A stretch of 64,000 nt of DNA from Myoxocephalus aenaeus (Eukaryota > Chordata > Actinopteri > Perciformes > Cottidae): NCBI GenBank assembly GCA_038501785.1, contig JBAMJR010000195.1, forward strand, positions 4,559,501-4,623,500. Reading direction: 5' to 3'. How positions within the stretch are numbered: the stretch's first letter is position 1; each line of letters begins with the position of its first letter. The notes under the pieces were generated by a model. The model saw nothing but the letters and a program-made list of their open reading frames with translations. It searched no databases and was not told where the DNA came from. The position numbers and the translations under genes are program-made. Below are positions 14,434 through 28,191 of the stretch, in pieces.

Positions 14434-14463
<30 letters not shown>
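14416..14463. repeat. (ATT)n/(AAT)n microsatellite palindrome
   Basis: A run of ATT units passes directly into AAT units, giving a near-perfect inverted repeat about 45 bp long with almost no loop. Confidence 0.95.
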
Positions 14464-14464
<1 letters not shown>

Positions 14465-15134
14465 AGACGTGGGCCCAACATACAGCCTTAAATAATGATA
14501 GAAAATTAAAATGATAGCAGCAGCAGTTGGTTCAACATGTGGTGGGGTGGGGGGTTCGGTAAGGTGCTTACATGGCTAAATTGTCTTATTGCAACAATGT
14601 TAACTTTATTATTTATTATGAGCACATTGGCATTATCATAAGATTTCATATTCTACATGGGCTGGATAATATTTGGATTTTCCCAAAATGTACCATTTGT
14701 GTCAAATGATCAAATGATCTTAACACTTTAAACGCTGTCCTCAAGTTATATTCTCTTCCTGAATACAGTTTACCGTGAACATACTGTGTAAAAGGTCCAA
14801 TCTTTGGCAAGGATCAGCCTCACTGCCAGACTTCCCCGTCTCTGGTTGCCTTCATAATTCCAACATAATCCTTTCAAGCACACCCAGCCGGGCTTCATGG
14901 ACTGAATACATGCTCGTCCCCCAAGCTGCTGAGCAACATTTCTTCGGTTAAATCAAATCAAATCAAAGTCATTTTGGTCCTATATTTTTGGGGATTGAGA
15001 GGCTAGAATGATAATAGTTGTATACAATTTAACTATATACTCTGCCCTATGAATGTGTGGGCCGATGAGATTCAGAAAATCAGCACACAAACAAACAGAA
15101 GGCAAGCAGGAGATTCTTCAAAATGGACAATTTG

Positions 15135-15155
15135 CACACACACACACACACACAC
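15135..15155. repeat. (CA)n microsatellite
   Basis: About 10 CA units. Confidence 0.95.
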
Positions 15156-18100
15156 CTCTAAATACACACTGCCGATCTATTTGCATCCAATCATATTGAT
15201 CTTGCGTTGAAACCAAAATGACAGCTATAAACTACAACCATATAATGGACAGTAATGTTGTTTTTCAGATCTAGTGAGATAGATCTAGTTATCCATGTTC
15301 ATTTACGTGTTTTTAGCGTGCTAGCATACTAATACTGGCGAATTTGTTTAAGTGTAAATTACAGCTGAGGCTGATGGGAATGTCAGTTAGTTTTGCTCAT
15401 AAACCAAGGTATTGGGAAAATTAAAAAGGAAAACTCAAGGCATTACCAAAGTCATTATGATTCATCCTGGATATCAGAACTAAAATGAACCATAATCCAT
15501 ACGATAGTTGAGCAATTTCACTGAAAACCAAATGTAAACCTCATGGTAGCACTGTCTGTATGTCTGTATTAAATATAATGGGAATCTATCCAATAGCTGC
15601 TGAGATAATTCAGATGTCAGCTTGTCTTTATTCCATATGTAAAAAGAGAAGGAACACAGAGACAATAAGCAATGGGTTACATTATGTTCCTGTCAACGAT
15701 ATTGGCTTTCAATGCTTTTCCTCCATCAATAGGAAGCTACTACACATCATGTCACCATCTATTTCACCCACCATCTTAAATAGATGACAGTAGCAGCCAA
15801 TGCATGGACCGGCTTTTACCACTAAAAGCTATAGTCCAGCAATCAATGACGTGGTCTAACAGAGCTCCAGCTGTTCCCTGCTAACTAATCCATTCTTAAG
15901 GACGGGCTTTCTCTTCTCTCTACAGGCTGCTCGCTGCTTTGACAGATGAGAACGGCCACAATGAGCTGGCTCTCCATCACCAGGAGAGAAGCGGAGGCAG
16001 AGGACCGCCTTGTTACTGACAGACAATTGCCCGACCACCCGGCAGTTGCTGGAACTGAAAATGTTCGATATTTTGAAGATGGCGGTCGATGTTAGAACCT
16101 CTAAATTATACACTAGGTCCTCTGGGACGACGCTTCAATACATCTTACTACAGAGCACGAGGCTCAGGGTTACATCTGCTCTGTGTCTGTGTTGTGTGAC
16201 CTGAACACGTCAGCGGAGCAGAAGGCTTGGAAATGGATGTATGCCTGTGATACTTTGCTTCATTTTAGCCAGCGGTGCATACACAGCAAGAATCCAATGC
16301 TTTTGGTGCTCTTATGATCAGCTAGCAGTACTTAAAACCAAGACAGCTGTTGCGTGAGTAGCAGACAATCTGCAACTATAAATGCAATGTGTTCTCCCAG
16401 CTTTCTGCAGACTTTCTTCGCCTATGTTTGTCTTTGACTATTTTCAATTACTCATGGAGCTACTATCCCCTTCCTTGATCTATCCACAACATTGTTATCT
16501 TTCGCTGCTACTTATAATATGTTTACTCATCCTGATGAATTCAATTACATCTTTTCAGAGGAAATTACTGTGGGGGTGGCTCAGCCTGCCAGAGGTCAGC
16601 ACTAACTGTGAATACTAAAACTACTCCCCCAAACACATTACACAGCCTATTACCTGCTGCTTTTCACCCAGCGCTCTTCGACCCCGCATAAGCCTTCCCA
16701 CAGCCACAGATGAAATGCCTTCTAGATGGAATGTGGCGTGGAGAAGAGGGGAAGAGAGCCGGCGCTGTCCCCAAGCCTAATCGTTTCAGAGAGCCATCCC
16801 CACTGCAGCGGCAAAACACGCCAGCCCTGATTAGAGAGGTGTGTACAAGGCCAGGCAGAGCGTGAAAGGTGCGGAAAGGAGGCCTCGCCTGGGGGAGGCA
16901 AACCATGCCGACTCTTTTGTCAGTGGACGACTGGCGGGATCGATAAGAAGCAAGGCCAAAGGCAAAGTAGGTAGAAGTAAGCCAGCGATGTACTGCCTTG
17001 ACAAAGTGGTAGACATGGCTTCCTTTAGGTTTTTTTGCTTTAGAGCGGGGCTCCTCACTTGGCATAAATTAACTGTGTATGCCCCTCCGGTTTTCCCAGA
17101 GTCCATTGCCCTCCCTGCTGGAAGTCCGGCCCCAGCTCTGCGCTCGGGTGGGAGATTTCATAAGTGGAGCGGCTCTTGATGCCTGCCTCCGATCCTGAGG
17201 AAATGTATATCCTTTGCCGAGGATACATGGGGACAATGTCATTGTCACTTTAAATCTCTGTGTTTAGGCTCAACACAAACATCTCATCATCCAAACTGTC
17301 AACGTGATTAAATAAACAGGGTAAGAAATGTGTTCAGGGAAAAAGAAAAAGCATCGTTGTATTTACTGTACTATGCATTTTGGTAACGTGAAAATATTGT
17401 TAAAAAAAGAGAATCTGAGGAGCTAGTCTGAAATGTTTTTTTTCATTTTTTATTAAGAATCTTGCTATCTCAAGTTGTTCCTGCTTCGGTGCACGCTTTA
17501 GTAATTACCCACAATATTGAGTGTTTTGTAAAGTATAGCTGTATTTAATTTATTTTCTTATACACTGCATGGATAATAGACTCAGATTTACCTGGGATAA
17601 GAGCTGAGGCAAATAATTCAAGTAAATATACAAAAAAGCAAATTACGTTGCTCAAATTGTAATATTGTTGCTGTAATTTATTTATAATGGAATAAAAAAA
17701 AAACCTGAACATGTTCTTGCTTTATTGTCAAGTAGCCAATACCGTTACTTCTGACTACATATTTTGATGGTGAGTATGTTGTTGGTGTTGATGTTATTTT
17801 ATTCAGAGATTTTTAAAATATAGTGTATGCAGGAAGTGTGTATGCGTAAATATACAGTATGCTAACAAAGCAATTATAGGGAAAAAATGAAAAAGCCTAT
17901 TTACATATTTTCATTGCTGAAGAACAGAATGCATTTAGTTAATTAGTTAGTTTGCCCCAAAATAAGGACACTAAAATGTTCAATTACTCTGGGGCAGGCG
18001 AATGCCAACCACTCATCTCTGAGTCTCCCTTAAGATAAAATGAAAAGCAAAATGTTAAATAAAACAAGGAGGAGGAAAGAGAACCTGACAAAGAAACTGA

Positions 18101-21100
18101 TGATAAAAATACTATTCATACAACATTGCTGGTTGCCCTCATTTTTAAAGCTGATGCTGCATTTTGACCACACAGCAAGGATATGAGGAAAATAAATAAA
18201 CCAACTACTTTACCGCTCTCCACATCTGAGTTGTAATACTGAACTGAAGATTGAGCTGAAGTACAGCCTGATTGAGTGAAGGCACCAGGCTTTATTTTCT
18301 ACAGGGCAAAACCAGCTGTTGGAGACCCATTCCAAGAAAAGCTGTGATGAAATCCAAAAAAGATCCTTGCGAAAAATACTCTTTTCCTTCCACAAACAAA
18401 GCTCCACACTTTTGAGGAAGAAAATATATGAGGCAATGACTCAAATTAGAATGCATAGAACATTCTCACGGAGCGAGCGAGAGGCATTTGCACATGAAGA
18501 GTTGAAAATGAGTCGCATTCAGCCAAGCTGTGAGCTCCACCTAGGAGGCAGTGAAAGAGACCGAGACAGGCACAGAGAGGGGCTGAGGCAGGCAGGCGCC
18601 AAGCCTTGAAGAGGGGCATTCTGGCATAATGACTCTCATTTACCATTGACAGGCCTTGGGAAAGTTAAACTAATTATGACAGCACACAGATGCTGAATAG
18701 CCCTTGATGAAGTTAATCACTGGCAATCCAACAAACAGGTGTTGAATAATTCCTGTTGCCACCCCTGGAACTATAGGATGTTCAGATTTTTCAAGCACAT
18801 CACTCAAAGCAGCAATCTACTCAACGGTATTGCCATCTCATTCCCACGATCCCGGCTCATGTCATGATTGTTTGTGACTATGAACAGCATCTCCAGTGTT
18901 GTAACCCGCGATGTTAGCGAGACAAACACTACTGAGCTCAATGAGTACCACACCACGTGCTTGTTTTGAAACGTGAAATGAATTAAGTGCATTGTGGTAA
19001 CAGATGTCGCAACAAAAGCGGGTCCTCCGAAATCTTCGCCCTCTCGATGACTATGATGCCGTTTTAATATACAACTCTTCCAACAATAATCTTAAGTCCA
19101 ATACAGCCTCACAGTGGAGTTTTAGTTTTAGGAAGAAGACAAATTCTCCATGTGAACTGGATGCAAAGTTGTTGTTTTATACAAGCTAACTTACAATATG
19201 TTTAATGATGAATAACATTTGCCAGATATATTAAAACTAAGACTTACAGAATTGACTATACACATTCTTTAAAACCAACAGAGGCACGTCAAGGAGTGCT
19301 CTGTCAACCACGAGGAGATCGTAACTCATTTTAATGAGCTTTAGGATACATAAAACATCCCTTTCTCCAACTCCCCGATGGCTACAGATCATTGTTAACA
19401 GGCGGAGATAATGTGTAAGCATAAAGATAATAGGCTCAGCTGAATGTCATTACATTGTGGAAAACTTCAAGTGCCGCACCGAGGCCAGCAAAAAACTCTC
19501 CACACTGAATGGATGCATGATTAGCTATTAATTATGTGTCTGGATTTTATCAGATGTACTCATTTGAATAATTTTACAAAATGTAATTATTGTTGAGCTC
19601 CTTTGTAACTGAATTGGAAATTAGCGTATAAACCAGTGCGATATGTTTTTTGTTTTACTTAACGTAGATTCAGTGGTTAGAAATGTTTCTACACCGTATC
19701 TGGGACGACAGATGCATGGCATGCTCCTTTTTAATATGTTTGATATTATTTCAAGCGGTGCTGTTAAAGTCATAGCAGTTTCATCTGATTACATGGTTTC
19801 TATCAGAGTGTAAATTTGATTGATACCTTTTATGACAACTTAAAGCTGTTGCCTTCAGGTTGTATATCCAAGTAAACATCCATAACAAGTTTTGGCACTT
19901 TGTCGCTCCGAGAACCGCATTGGAAATAATTAAAGGCCTGTAGTGCTCTCATGTTAAGTATTACTTGTTGCAATTTGGTAATCATATCCTCAGAATACTG
20001 TTGCTGTGCATGGGCAGCTCTGTGTTTCACTACACTTCACCAATTTAAACAATTACATTTTAATGATCATGGAGTGAGCACCATTTTATTTCAATCAGAT
20101 TTATTAATTAATTTTGTATTTTATTCATGATATGAGACAAATTCCATCCCTGGACACAAATGGAAACACATCAATTAATTTCAGAGTCACAAACCACTTG
20201 ACTTGTATATCTTTGGCATGTCCATTTAATTATCTTGTTGTCTCGGCTGTTAAAGGTATACATAAAGAACTGAGAGGTTCTGATCAGAATTTTAATGATC
20301 CTCTTTGAAACTGTTTATTTTTTTCTATCTCTCTGAATGACCTCTTGTTAATGGGAAAAATAAATTAAAGGGATAGAAGCCTTGACCAATTAATTTAAAA
20401 AACAACATTATTTGTTACAACCATGAATTTTGTGCCTACAGAGCCATTAATCTTTTTTCTTTTAATTAATGAGTGGGTAATTATTTTTTGCATGCTTGCA
20501 TTTCCTTTTGTCATTTCAATGACGTGCTTTCTATTTGATGCTTACCATAAGAAAGACAGAGCCACCGCTCAAAATGTTGTCAAAGGCCAGGACACGCTTT
20601 GTAAGAAATGTTTGCAAAATGTCATATGCAAAATGTCTTTCATCCATCTGTTTTCACCCTTTTTTTCTGATGAGCAGTTAGAAGCCGAAACATTCTAGTA
20701 TTATCCCAGCAAAACAAGAAAATGATGACAGTTTGTGTGTGCGGGGGGGATGTTTTTAAATAACAAAAGCAGCCTGAATTTGCTTTGCAAATAGAAAGCG
20801 TTAGAGGAGCAATGAACTTGGATAGAAAATATAAATAAGCCAGTAATGGATGAACAATCAGTTGCTTAGAATTTTGATGACCTCAACAATAAATATTAAG
20901 CTACATGTATTACTGAAAAACACATTTTATTTACTTAATAATATGAAAGTGCACAGTGTAGATGGAAAACTAATGTCACAGTCCCCAAAATATTGCAAAC
21001 TCATGACAGTGAAATGGACGTTTGTATTCCCTGCTCAGTGACTGAAGCATGTGAACAACAGGCGTGTACCACAAGGGAGAGAATCAGACCTCACTGCTTG

Positions 21101-22365
21101 TCTACGCACTCAAAACTTCTGACAATGTCAACATCAAAACCACGAGAATAAAAAATTGAAATGGCCAGCCTAAGAGAATTTACTAAAGCGTGAACATTTG
21201 CTGGCTAAGCAATGGCAGAGAATTCACTAATGGAAGCTGTTTATTATTGCATTTTATTTTGCTCTAAAAATAATAGTGCAGTGTGCATTTTTCCCCTCCC
21301 TAGAGTCGTGAGCGGTGAGCGAGCAGTGCAGGTGTGTTCTTGGTATGTGTGCATTTGTCAACACTAAAAAATGCATACATCTTCTACTTATACGCACTAC
21401 TGTGTGTTTACTCAAAGAAGTTCATCAAACATTCAAAGAATAGGAAAAGTCTTCTGAGGGTGTTGGGCTGTACTGCAAATTTGCAATTGCGCAAGGTTCT
21501 GAAATTCAGCAGCACCTTTCCTCCTCTAGATATCCATCAGCAGATGTTTTGTTGATAGTGTAAAATGTTGTTTCGGGCGCTGGTCCAGGATTGGTTTTGC
21601 ATGGGCTGAGATGTAATGACTGAAACAGCCCAGGCATTGTGAATTCATTTTCAAAATTATAGCATTGTTTAGTAATCACTGGTCCCTCGATGTGTTCATT
21701 TTCAACATGAAACAGACGGCTTTCATGAAAACGGTTCACTACAATTCTACATTGTAGAAAAGCCTTCGGTCATTGAATCTGCCGAATGCTAAAGGGCAGT
21801 GTTGCAGTATTATGAGAGACTTGTATTAGCTGACGATGTGATGTGCATTTTCTGACCTGTGCATCGATTTTTATTATACATTCCAAATGTAATCTCGCTC
21901 AGATAAATAAGTACACACGCTACCTTGGAGGTGGCTCATGTTTATGTGAAACTGCAAGAGAAAGAGCTTGAAGATATAGATCACCACATCTATGTGGGGG
22001 GAGTAAAATTGTACAGACAAGCTGAAACACAGGTAGACCAACAGCTTGCATAGTTAGAATGATAAAGAGAGGGCAGAGGCACAATAGAGAAATAATTAGG
22101 ACAAGGCCAGTGTGCATGAATGCGTCGCCGCTTCCCACAAGCACTCAACTGTGTCAAACAGCTTGGTCAATAATCTTCAGCAATTCCTGAGGATTAGAGT
22201 CTTATTACCGAGCACCGTCTGTCACACAGACTTCGATGCCAAACGAGTCACTTCCTGACTGTTTACTCCGGGCTTGAAGAAATAAATAAGCATCTCAATA
22301 GGAAGATTAATCACGTTAGATTAAAAATAGGTTTTATTATGTTTGAATTTGTAGTTTTAACTTTT

Positions 22366-22384
22366 ACGTGTGTGCGTGTGTGCA

Positions 22385-22429
<45 letters not shown>
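22366..22429. repeat. (TG)n microsatellite
   Basis: Imperfect TG units followed by about 20 perfect TG units. Confidence 0.97.
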
Positions 22430-22430
<1 letters not shown>

Positions 22431-22573
22431 GTCGTTATAGCACGCTAAAGAGGTTCTGTAAGTTGACAGTAAAGCGTTATGTAACTGACTGTTAAACACA
22501 TATTACCCAGTGGCAAAAATGTGAGGATCTATAACTTCTAATGAGCTACACTCTGTGGAAATGCTTGAAGGCT

Positions 22574-22584
22574 GGTGTGTGTGT

Positions 22585-22633
<49 letters not shown>

Positions 22634-22683
22634 CACACACACATTTCTATATGTCTCTCTCTACATATCTATCTATCTATCTA

Positions 22684-22714
<31 letters not shown>
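22574..22714. repeat. composite microsatellite (TG)n-(TA)n-(CA)n-(ATCT)n-(AT)n
   Basis: Five different simple arrays adjoin within 140 bp. TG runs into TATATATA then ACACACAC, forming an inverted repeat, and after a short spacer come ATCT tetramers and an AT run. Confidence 0.96.
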
Positions 22715-22716
<2 letters not shown>

Positions 22717-23033
22717 TGCCTGCTTAAATATTTAAGTTATTTCTGTAGTTTATATAAAATTGTAGCAGCTTAGAATGTCGGCTGATAATGAAATAAACCA
22801 GCAATGTTGTGGTTTATTTAGCTTGATTGCTTCAAGAATTCAACCAAGAAATTGTAAATTCAATATCAAAAGGATCGCTGTGCAAGCGCCGCCACATACA
22901 CACTTGTAGATCTGATCGTGGTGGAGCTGGTGTCATTGCCCAGCACTCAGCTCTACCTTCGCCTCGTGCAGTTTGCCAAAAGGAAGTACACGAAACAATC
23001 CCCACAAAGTGCGTGCGAGACCCAAGTTCTTAC

Positions 23034-23118
23034 CTTGCCCGTGGATGTCGGCCACGGCGGCGGCGAGGACCAAAACCGCGAAGAGGGTCCTCAATTGACA
23101 GTCTTGTCTCACACACAT
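23034..23118 (-). CDS. signal-peptide first coding exon; candidate sez6 exon 1
   Basis: On the minus strand an ATG at 23118 (G at -3) starts 28 codons plus one base. The product opens MCVRQDCQLRT, has a hydrophobic core LFAVLVLAAAVA, and ends ADIHGQ, followed by a perfect CAAG/GTAAGA donor at 23033. An Arg-containing n-region, hydrophobic h-region and small residues before a likely cleavage site are typical of a secretory signal peptide, and phase-1 first exons are common in secreted and membrane receptors. In human, SEZ6 is transcribed in the same direction as MYO18A and lies 3' of it, the same arrangement as here. SEZ6 is a CUB/Sushi neuronal membrane protein. Its exon 2 would lie outside the window, so the name is inference from synteny. 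Any other secreted-protein gene remains possible. Confidence 0.6.
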
Positions 23119-23480
23119 GTCTACTAAAGTGGAGGTCGCTCTTCGCGTAGCTACAGACCACGTCCTTGTGTTGAGAAAGAATACTTCCAGGGCTTAAGCA
23201 AAACAAAGGAAAGCGAGGAATTCAGTCGTGCGCAAAACATAAACTGAGCCGCGCGGTCCGCCGGGGCACTTCCTCCGTTATTCGCAGTGTGAAGACAGTC
23301 GAGAATTATCAAGTGAAATGAGGTCTCTTTTTAATTTGGACGCTCAGTAAGCGGATTCCCGTCTGTCTGTGAGAGCAGTCGGCACATGGAGAGAGGAGGC
23401 AGCGAGCCGAGGCTTCAGCACCGCGGACAGCTCCTAGCGTCAGCTGAGGGAACAGCCTGCTCGAAGTTAGTTGTTGGGGG
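23119..23480 (-). promoter_or_regulatory. putative 5' UTR and CpG-rich promoter of the signal-peptide gene
   Basis: Upstream of the ATG the sequence turns clearly richer in G+C and CpG than the surrounding AT-rich DNA (for example around 23245-23285 and 23395-23440). On the minus strand it carries an ETS-like GGAGGAAGTG at about 23268-23277. No obvious TATA box was seen. The transcription start cannot be fixed from sequence alone. Confidence 0.4.
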
Positions 23481-26400
23481 AGTTCAAATGCTGAGCTCTC
23501 TGCATTTCCTTTTACGTCCTCCGAGTTCTTTTTTTACGAGCAGTTGTTGTTTACATATTTATTTATTTTATTTTTAAGCATTTGTCTCAACTATTTACAT
23601 CAACATAACAGTCACAATCATGTTCAAATCTACAGAAAATTAGATTATTAGATTATTTTGTTTTGTTTAGGTTTACCAATCTAGTGCTGCTGGTGTGGCT
23701 CGCTTATAATAAGCACCAACAAACCGTGTGCTCTGTTTTATACTTATATAGTTGTATTGGTTAATCCTTTACATAAACACAATGAGACTCATTGGGACCA
23801 GAATCTTCTTTTCAAGACAGACATGCGCACAAGAGAACGTATTCAGTATGAGCATGGTCAATAAACTCAGTCACAATACACACGGTTTTAGGGGTTACAT
23901 ATTACATTTGTTTTACATAATTACAAGTATCAAAGTGAGAATAGTATTTGAAAGTAATACGATTTAAAATTCAAAACTCTTTACATATTATATAAAACAG
24001 TATTTAGAACTTCTTTTTTTCTAAGCTCTGTTTAAGCATGCGGTATAAATAAGATTACAATCCCATCCCCTAACATTATAATAAAAGTGTCTACTGCAGA
24101 GGCCTTAGGGTGGAGGGAGAGGATTGCTTGTGTACAAAATCACCATAAAAGACAGAATGCTAGATTCCAACTAGAAGAAAAACACCATTTGTTTCTATTC
24201 AGAAATTCAATTTTGCCATTCATGTGTTCCACATCATGAAGTGAACCTGTTATCCAGCCTGACACCTAAATATGTGTAGTATTCATTTGTATGCCATTGC
24301 CCATGCAACCATTATATTGCATTACTTCTAAGTTCTGTTGCTACATTTAGCTTTACACCATTCTGACAGCCAGGACAGCAGCTTCTTTCTCCTTTTTTTA
24401 TACCCAGTAAAGCTCAGACCCTGCTGTGCATGATTAACCCTGAGGTGAGACGGTCCTCAGGTGCTGGAAATAATCATACCATGCTCTGAGTCTCTTAGGT
24501 CACTTTTATATGTCCCTTTTCACATTTCAGTGTATGTCTCAGGGCTGTATCTATTTGCTGGTGCTGCATGTCTGCCCAGTGCTTGCAGAAGAGCTCTACT
24601 TTAATGAATAAAGTGGGGTTCCTAAATTGGTTACTGCGGGTAGAGCACAACCAGTAATACAGTATTTTGTCAGTGTAGCGCCAAGAGACAAAACTGTGAT
24701 AAGTGTTGGTATTAGTCTCATCGGCAGACCGTTACCCAACTGAAGCAACGAGCAAGACGACAAACTCCTACAAGCCCTATGGGTTTCTGTTGTGTGGTTA
24801 ACCTCTGACCTCGTTGTGGAGACGCCGCAAGTGAAAAGATCAATAGATTATTATGTCACTGTTCTTGTCGTTAATCAGAGTAAGGTAAGTCATTATAGAT
24901 GCCCTTAGCCAGCAACGCAGTTGCTACAAACTATGCTTAAATTCATTAATAGCCTTGGTGTGACAAAAGTGATTATTTGGAAATAACTAGTCTGATAAGT
25001 GCTCTGCCCTGTTGACACCAACAAGTTATAGGTATAGCAGATACAATCTAATACAATTAAACCCCCTTTAGTTATCTAGGTAACAATAGGCTGTTATATC
25101 AAGAGGCTTATTATAGCCAGTAAAATAATTACGATGTGTTCTGTTCATTCAGTCACTAACTTCTACATAAGTGACTCATGAACAGTAATAGCTGAAACGC
25201 AGGTTTTGTTGCTTGTTTCTGTGAGCCATCTCTATTCATTTCCATGATGGTTTGGATAGTTTTTCTGTGCACCCTGTCACCCGAACAGAAGAAGATACAG
25301 CAGGTTGATGTGCGTTCACAAGGCAGTGTGTTGTGCGAGACGAGTGCAAAACGGTATCAAAATAAAAGCAATTAGAAGGCAAGAATAGAGATGGGGACGG
25401 GAGTGGGGAATAAAAGCACTGACAGAGAACCAGGCATCATTGAAGACTCTAAAATAGTACGGGTAAGCAGATGCTGTTTCAAAACCAGACCACTCATTGT
25501 GAAAGTAAAAAGGTGTACGGTGGAGCAGTCAGTCCGCCCGTCCGTCCTCGGAGGTCCACGTGCAGTATCCCGTTATGAGCCATGAGTGTGATATTATCGC
25601 CAGTCGACGGATGAATCTTCCTTCCTTGTGTCACTTAAGACTCAGCTGCCTTTTAAAGATCTTATACCAGAAATAGCATGGTCATGGCACACATACTCTT
25701 GTTGTACTTCCCTTTTTATTCTCTCTTTTTCATGTTGACTTTTCTTTCCGGCTCTATTTGACTTTGTCTCGCTTTGCCTCCCTCTGTCTCCTCTATCACT
25801 GCGCCAACGTGTCTCTTTTTCTTCTAAATTTATCTCCCTGTTCCACCCCCCACCCCAAGCACGGGACACTCCCCGCATCACTCCCGTATTTCCCTCTGGC
25901 CTGACTCAGAAGAGGCTCTAATAGTGCAACTTTCCCTTTAGTGAAGCTCGGTGGAGCCATAAAGCAGCCCTGAGGTCTAGTTGGCAGCCAGATGGTTCCA
26001 GCCGAGCTTTCATTCTGCTAATGGGTAGGGGGGCAGAGCAGTTAATGAAAATCAGACCCTTGAAATGAAATGACCAATGTACCAAGGTAATGAGGCACAC
26101 GTCGGCAGCAAGCCTTTACATGCATTAAAGTAATCTTAGATGGCAGGATTATGTAAAAAAACATCTTATGATGACTGTTCATTAGATGGCTAAGGACTGA
26201 CTGATTATTATGTGGAATGTTCAGCTAACAAACACACTCCCACTGACTCAGAGCAATGTCTGTGATATTCAGACTGACTGCCTTGGCTAAGTGCTTCATC
26301 AAAGCAAGGCTGTGTGCCAAACGCTATCAATGAGTCCCTGCCCACGTAGCATTACAACCTACAAATTACTGCCCATATTACAGTCACTGGCGGCAACAAT

Positions 26401-28167
26401 ATCACAGTCACAGAACTCACAGATGCACGCGGGGCTAATCATCGCGCGGTACATTCACAGCGCAGAACCGTGACCCCTTTTAGCCAACAGTCGCAATCAG
26501 AGTACCGTTCCAAAATCACTGTTATTTTCTGCTATTTGTCTTGTATTAGGCTATGCCAATCAGTCGTCAGCGGCGAGAGGGGAGGAAAATTAGAGATTTA
26601 GGGTTTGAAACTGAGGGAATATATCAGAGTTTGTTGAGAAAATATATATTAGTTATAGCTTAGACCTTATGTGATGCAACTTAATGCAGCCTTGACCTAG
26701 ACTCTGGCTTATTATTCTTTTGAAAAATTGAGTGTGTTTTTCCTTTTTAGGGGTTTTAGAAAAATATCTATCATTACTACTGAAGTGCTACCAACAGTCT
26801 TAATTATATAACTAGAGTAAACAGCCAGAGAAGTCTGATCATAGAAAAACAGAACAGCTAAGAATCTCTAATAGTATTGATTCCCTCCAAGTGTTTCTTT
26901 TAACGATTGCTTCAAAGTGTATTTTCGTTTTTTCAAATCAACTTTTTCCACCAAAACAACATTCAAAGAAACGAGTTATGCATTCTTGACAATAGCAACA
27001 TTTTAGTTTTCATATATTTTCACATAGACGCAAGCCAATTCCTTTTAAATGTTGACATTATTGGATGTTGATTGTTTTGAGGTTCATGTCCGTCACTAGA
27101 TTTGTGGCTTTTCATTTAACCACATTTAACCACAAGCACACGGCTCCTTCCCGTAGAATAATGCAGGGAACCCTGTCAAGTTGTATTACCCACTGAATAG
27201 ATAAAAGAAAGCTTAAAACATCTCTGTTCCTTTCATTTCTTTTTTTTCCCCCATTTATTGTAGCATGCAATTCCTAACAGAATAATTTGCTGCTACTGGT
27301 TTTAGTAGTTTGATTGATTTAGTATGTTGACAAGACTTAAGTGTAATCTTTTTTTGTGTTTTTAGTTGATGTTAATGATCATTCAGAAGGAGAAAACAGA
27401 CAGAACAGGATAAACAGGCTGGAGAGCTTAATCCATATCCCTAATGATGAGAGACAGACCAACACAAGACCAAAACAGGGTTGACTCATTCTGTTCACTC
27501 GTATGCTTCTCATCTTCGCTGGAACTGACAGTTCAAGGTTAAAACATTCTGTAGTCATAGTGTTTACGTATTTAATATGGCAACATTGGCAAAATGCTGA
27601 TGATGCCCAATGTGGAAATTAACCAAATTCTTCTAAATATTCCGAGCCCTGAGTATTTCTGGCACAGTAATTAGAGTACATGTTACACAGTCAGTATGAC
27701 CAGTAGAACCAATGGATACACGAAATACATTCATAAATATGTAAAGATTTGAACTAAAACTGGATAAATAAATGTGAAGCACAAGGTCTCATGGACGTTA
27801 GCAATCTATAACTGATACACACTATGATGCTTCATATGTGTTACCATGTACTGTTACCCCTGTTTGTGAGTCTGCAATACTGTTAATGCTCCTCAATTAG
27901 AAATCTATATTACAGGAGAATGTATGTAATAGATCTATAGATAATGTATTGTTTACTGATCTAACAGCCACTGTGAGGAGCCATGGATATGGTGTGTTAT
28001 CTTTAATTTATTGCTTTTTCCGGCCGTCTTCTCCACTCGGTGTCCTGGTCCTCGCTACCACAATGACCCAATTTCCCTATAAATATCAAGTGTCGTCTTA
28101 ACTCTACCATGCCTGCGTAGCATAAATAGTTCAGTGCAGTTTGTAGCATTGTGCTGTTTTTGTCCGT

Positions 28168-28191
28168 CCCCCCCCCCCCCCCCCCCCCCCC
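28168..28191. repeat. poly(C) tract
   Basis: Twenty-four consecutive C; the true length may be uncertain because homopolymers are prone to sequencing error. Confidence 0.95.

Larger units (their letters stand above)
1..23033 (-). other. long intron (candidate sez6 intron 1), no coding exon recognised
   Basis: This AT-rich stretch lies downstream of the donor at 23033 and contains no open frame with recognisable protein content on either strand. It holds a hAT MITE (4061-4482), a teleost dimeric repeat (about 10030-10470), a second common fish repeat fragment (about 13030-13240), and many microsatellites. Blocks of non-repetitive sequence, for example near 7420-7530 and 16630-17180, could be conserved regulatory elements. 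Only comparison with other fish could show this. Confidence 0.5.

Noticed and set aside
16664..17179. Overlapping 133- and 112-codon frames on opposite strands
   Set aside because: Open on both strands because of base composition; no splice signals or protein similarity recognised.
22541..22773. Frames with Val-Cys, Ile-Tyr and Ser-Ile-Tyr-Leu runs
   Set aside because: Translated composite microsatellite.
22933..23127. Plus-strand frames opposite the signal-peptide exon
   Set aside because: Shadows. The minus strand has a start, hydrophobic leader and consensus donor.
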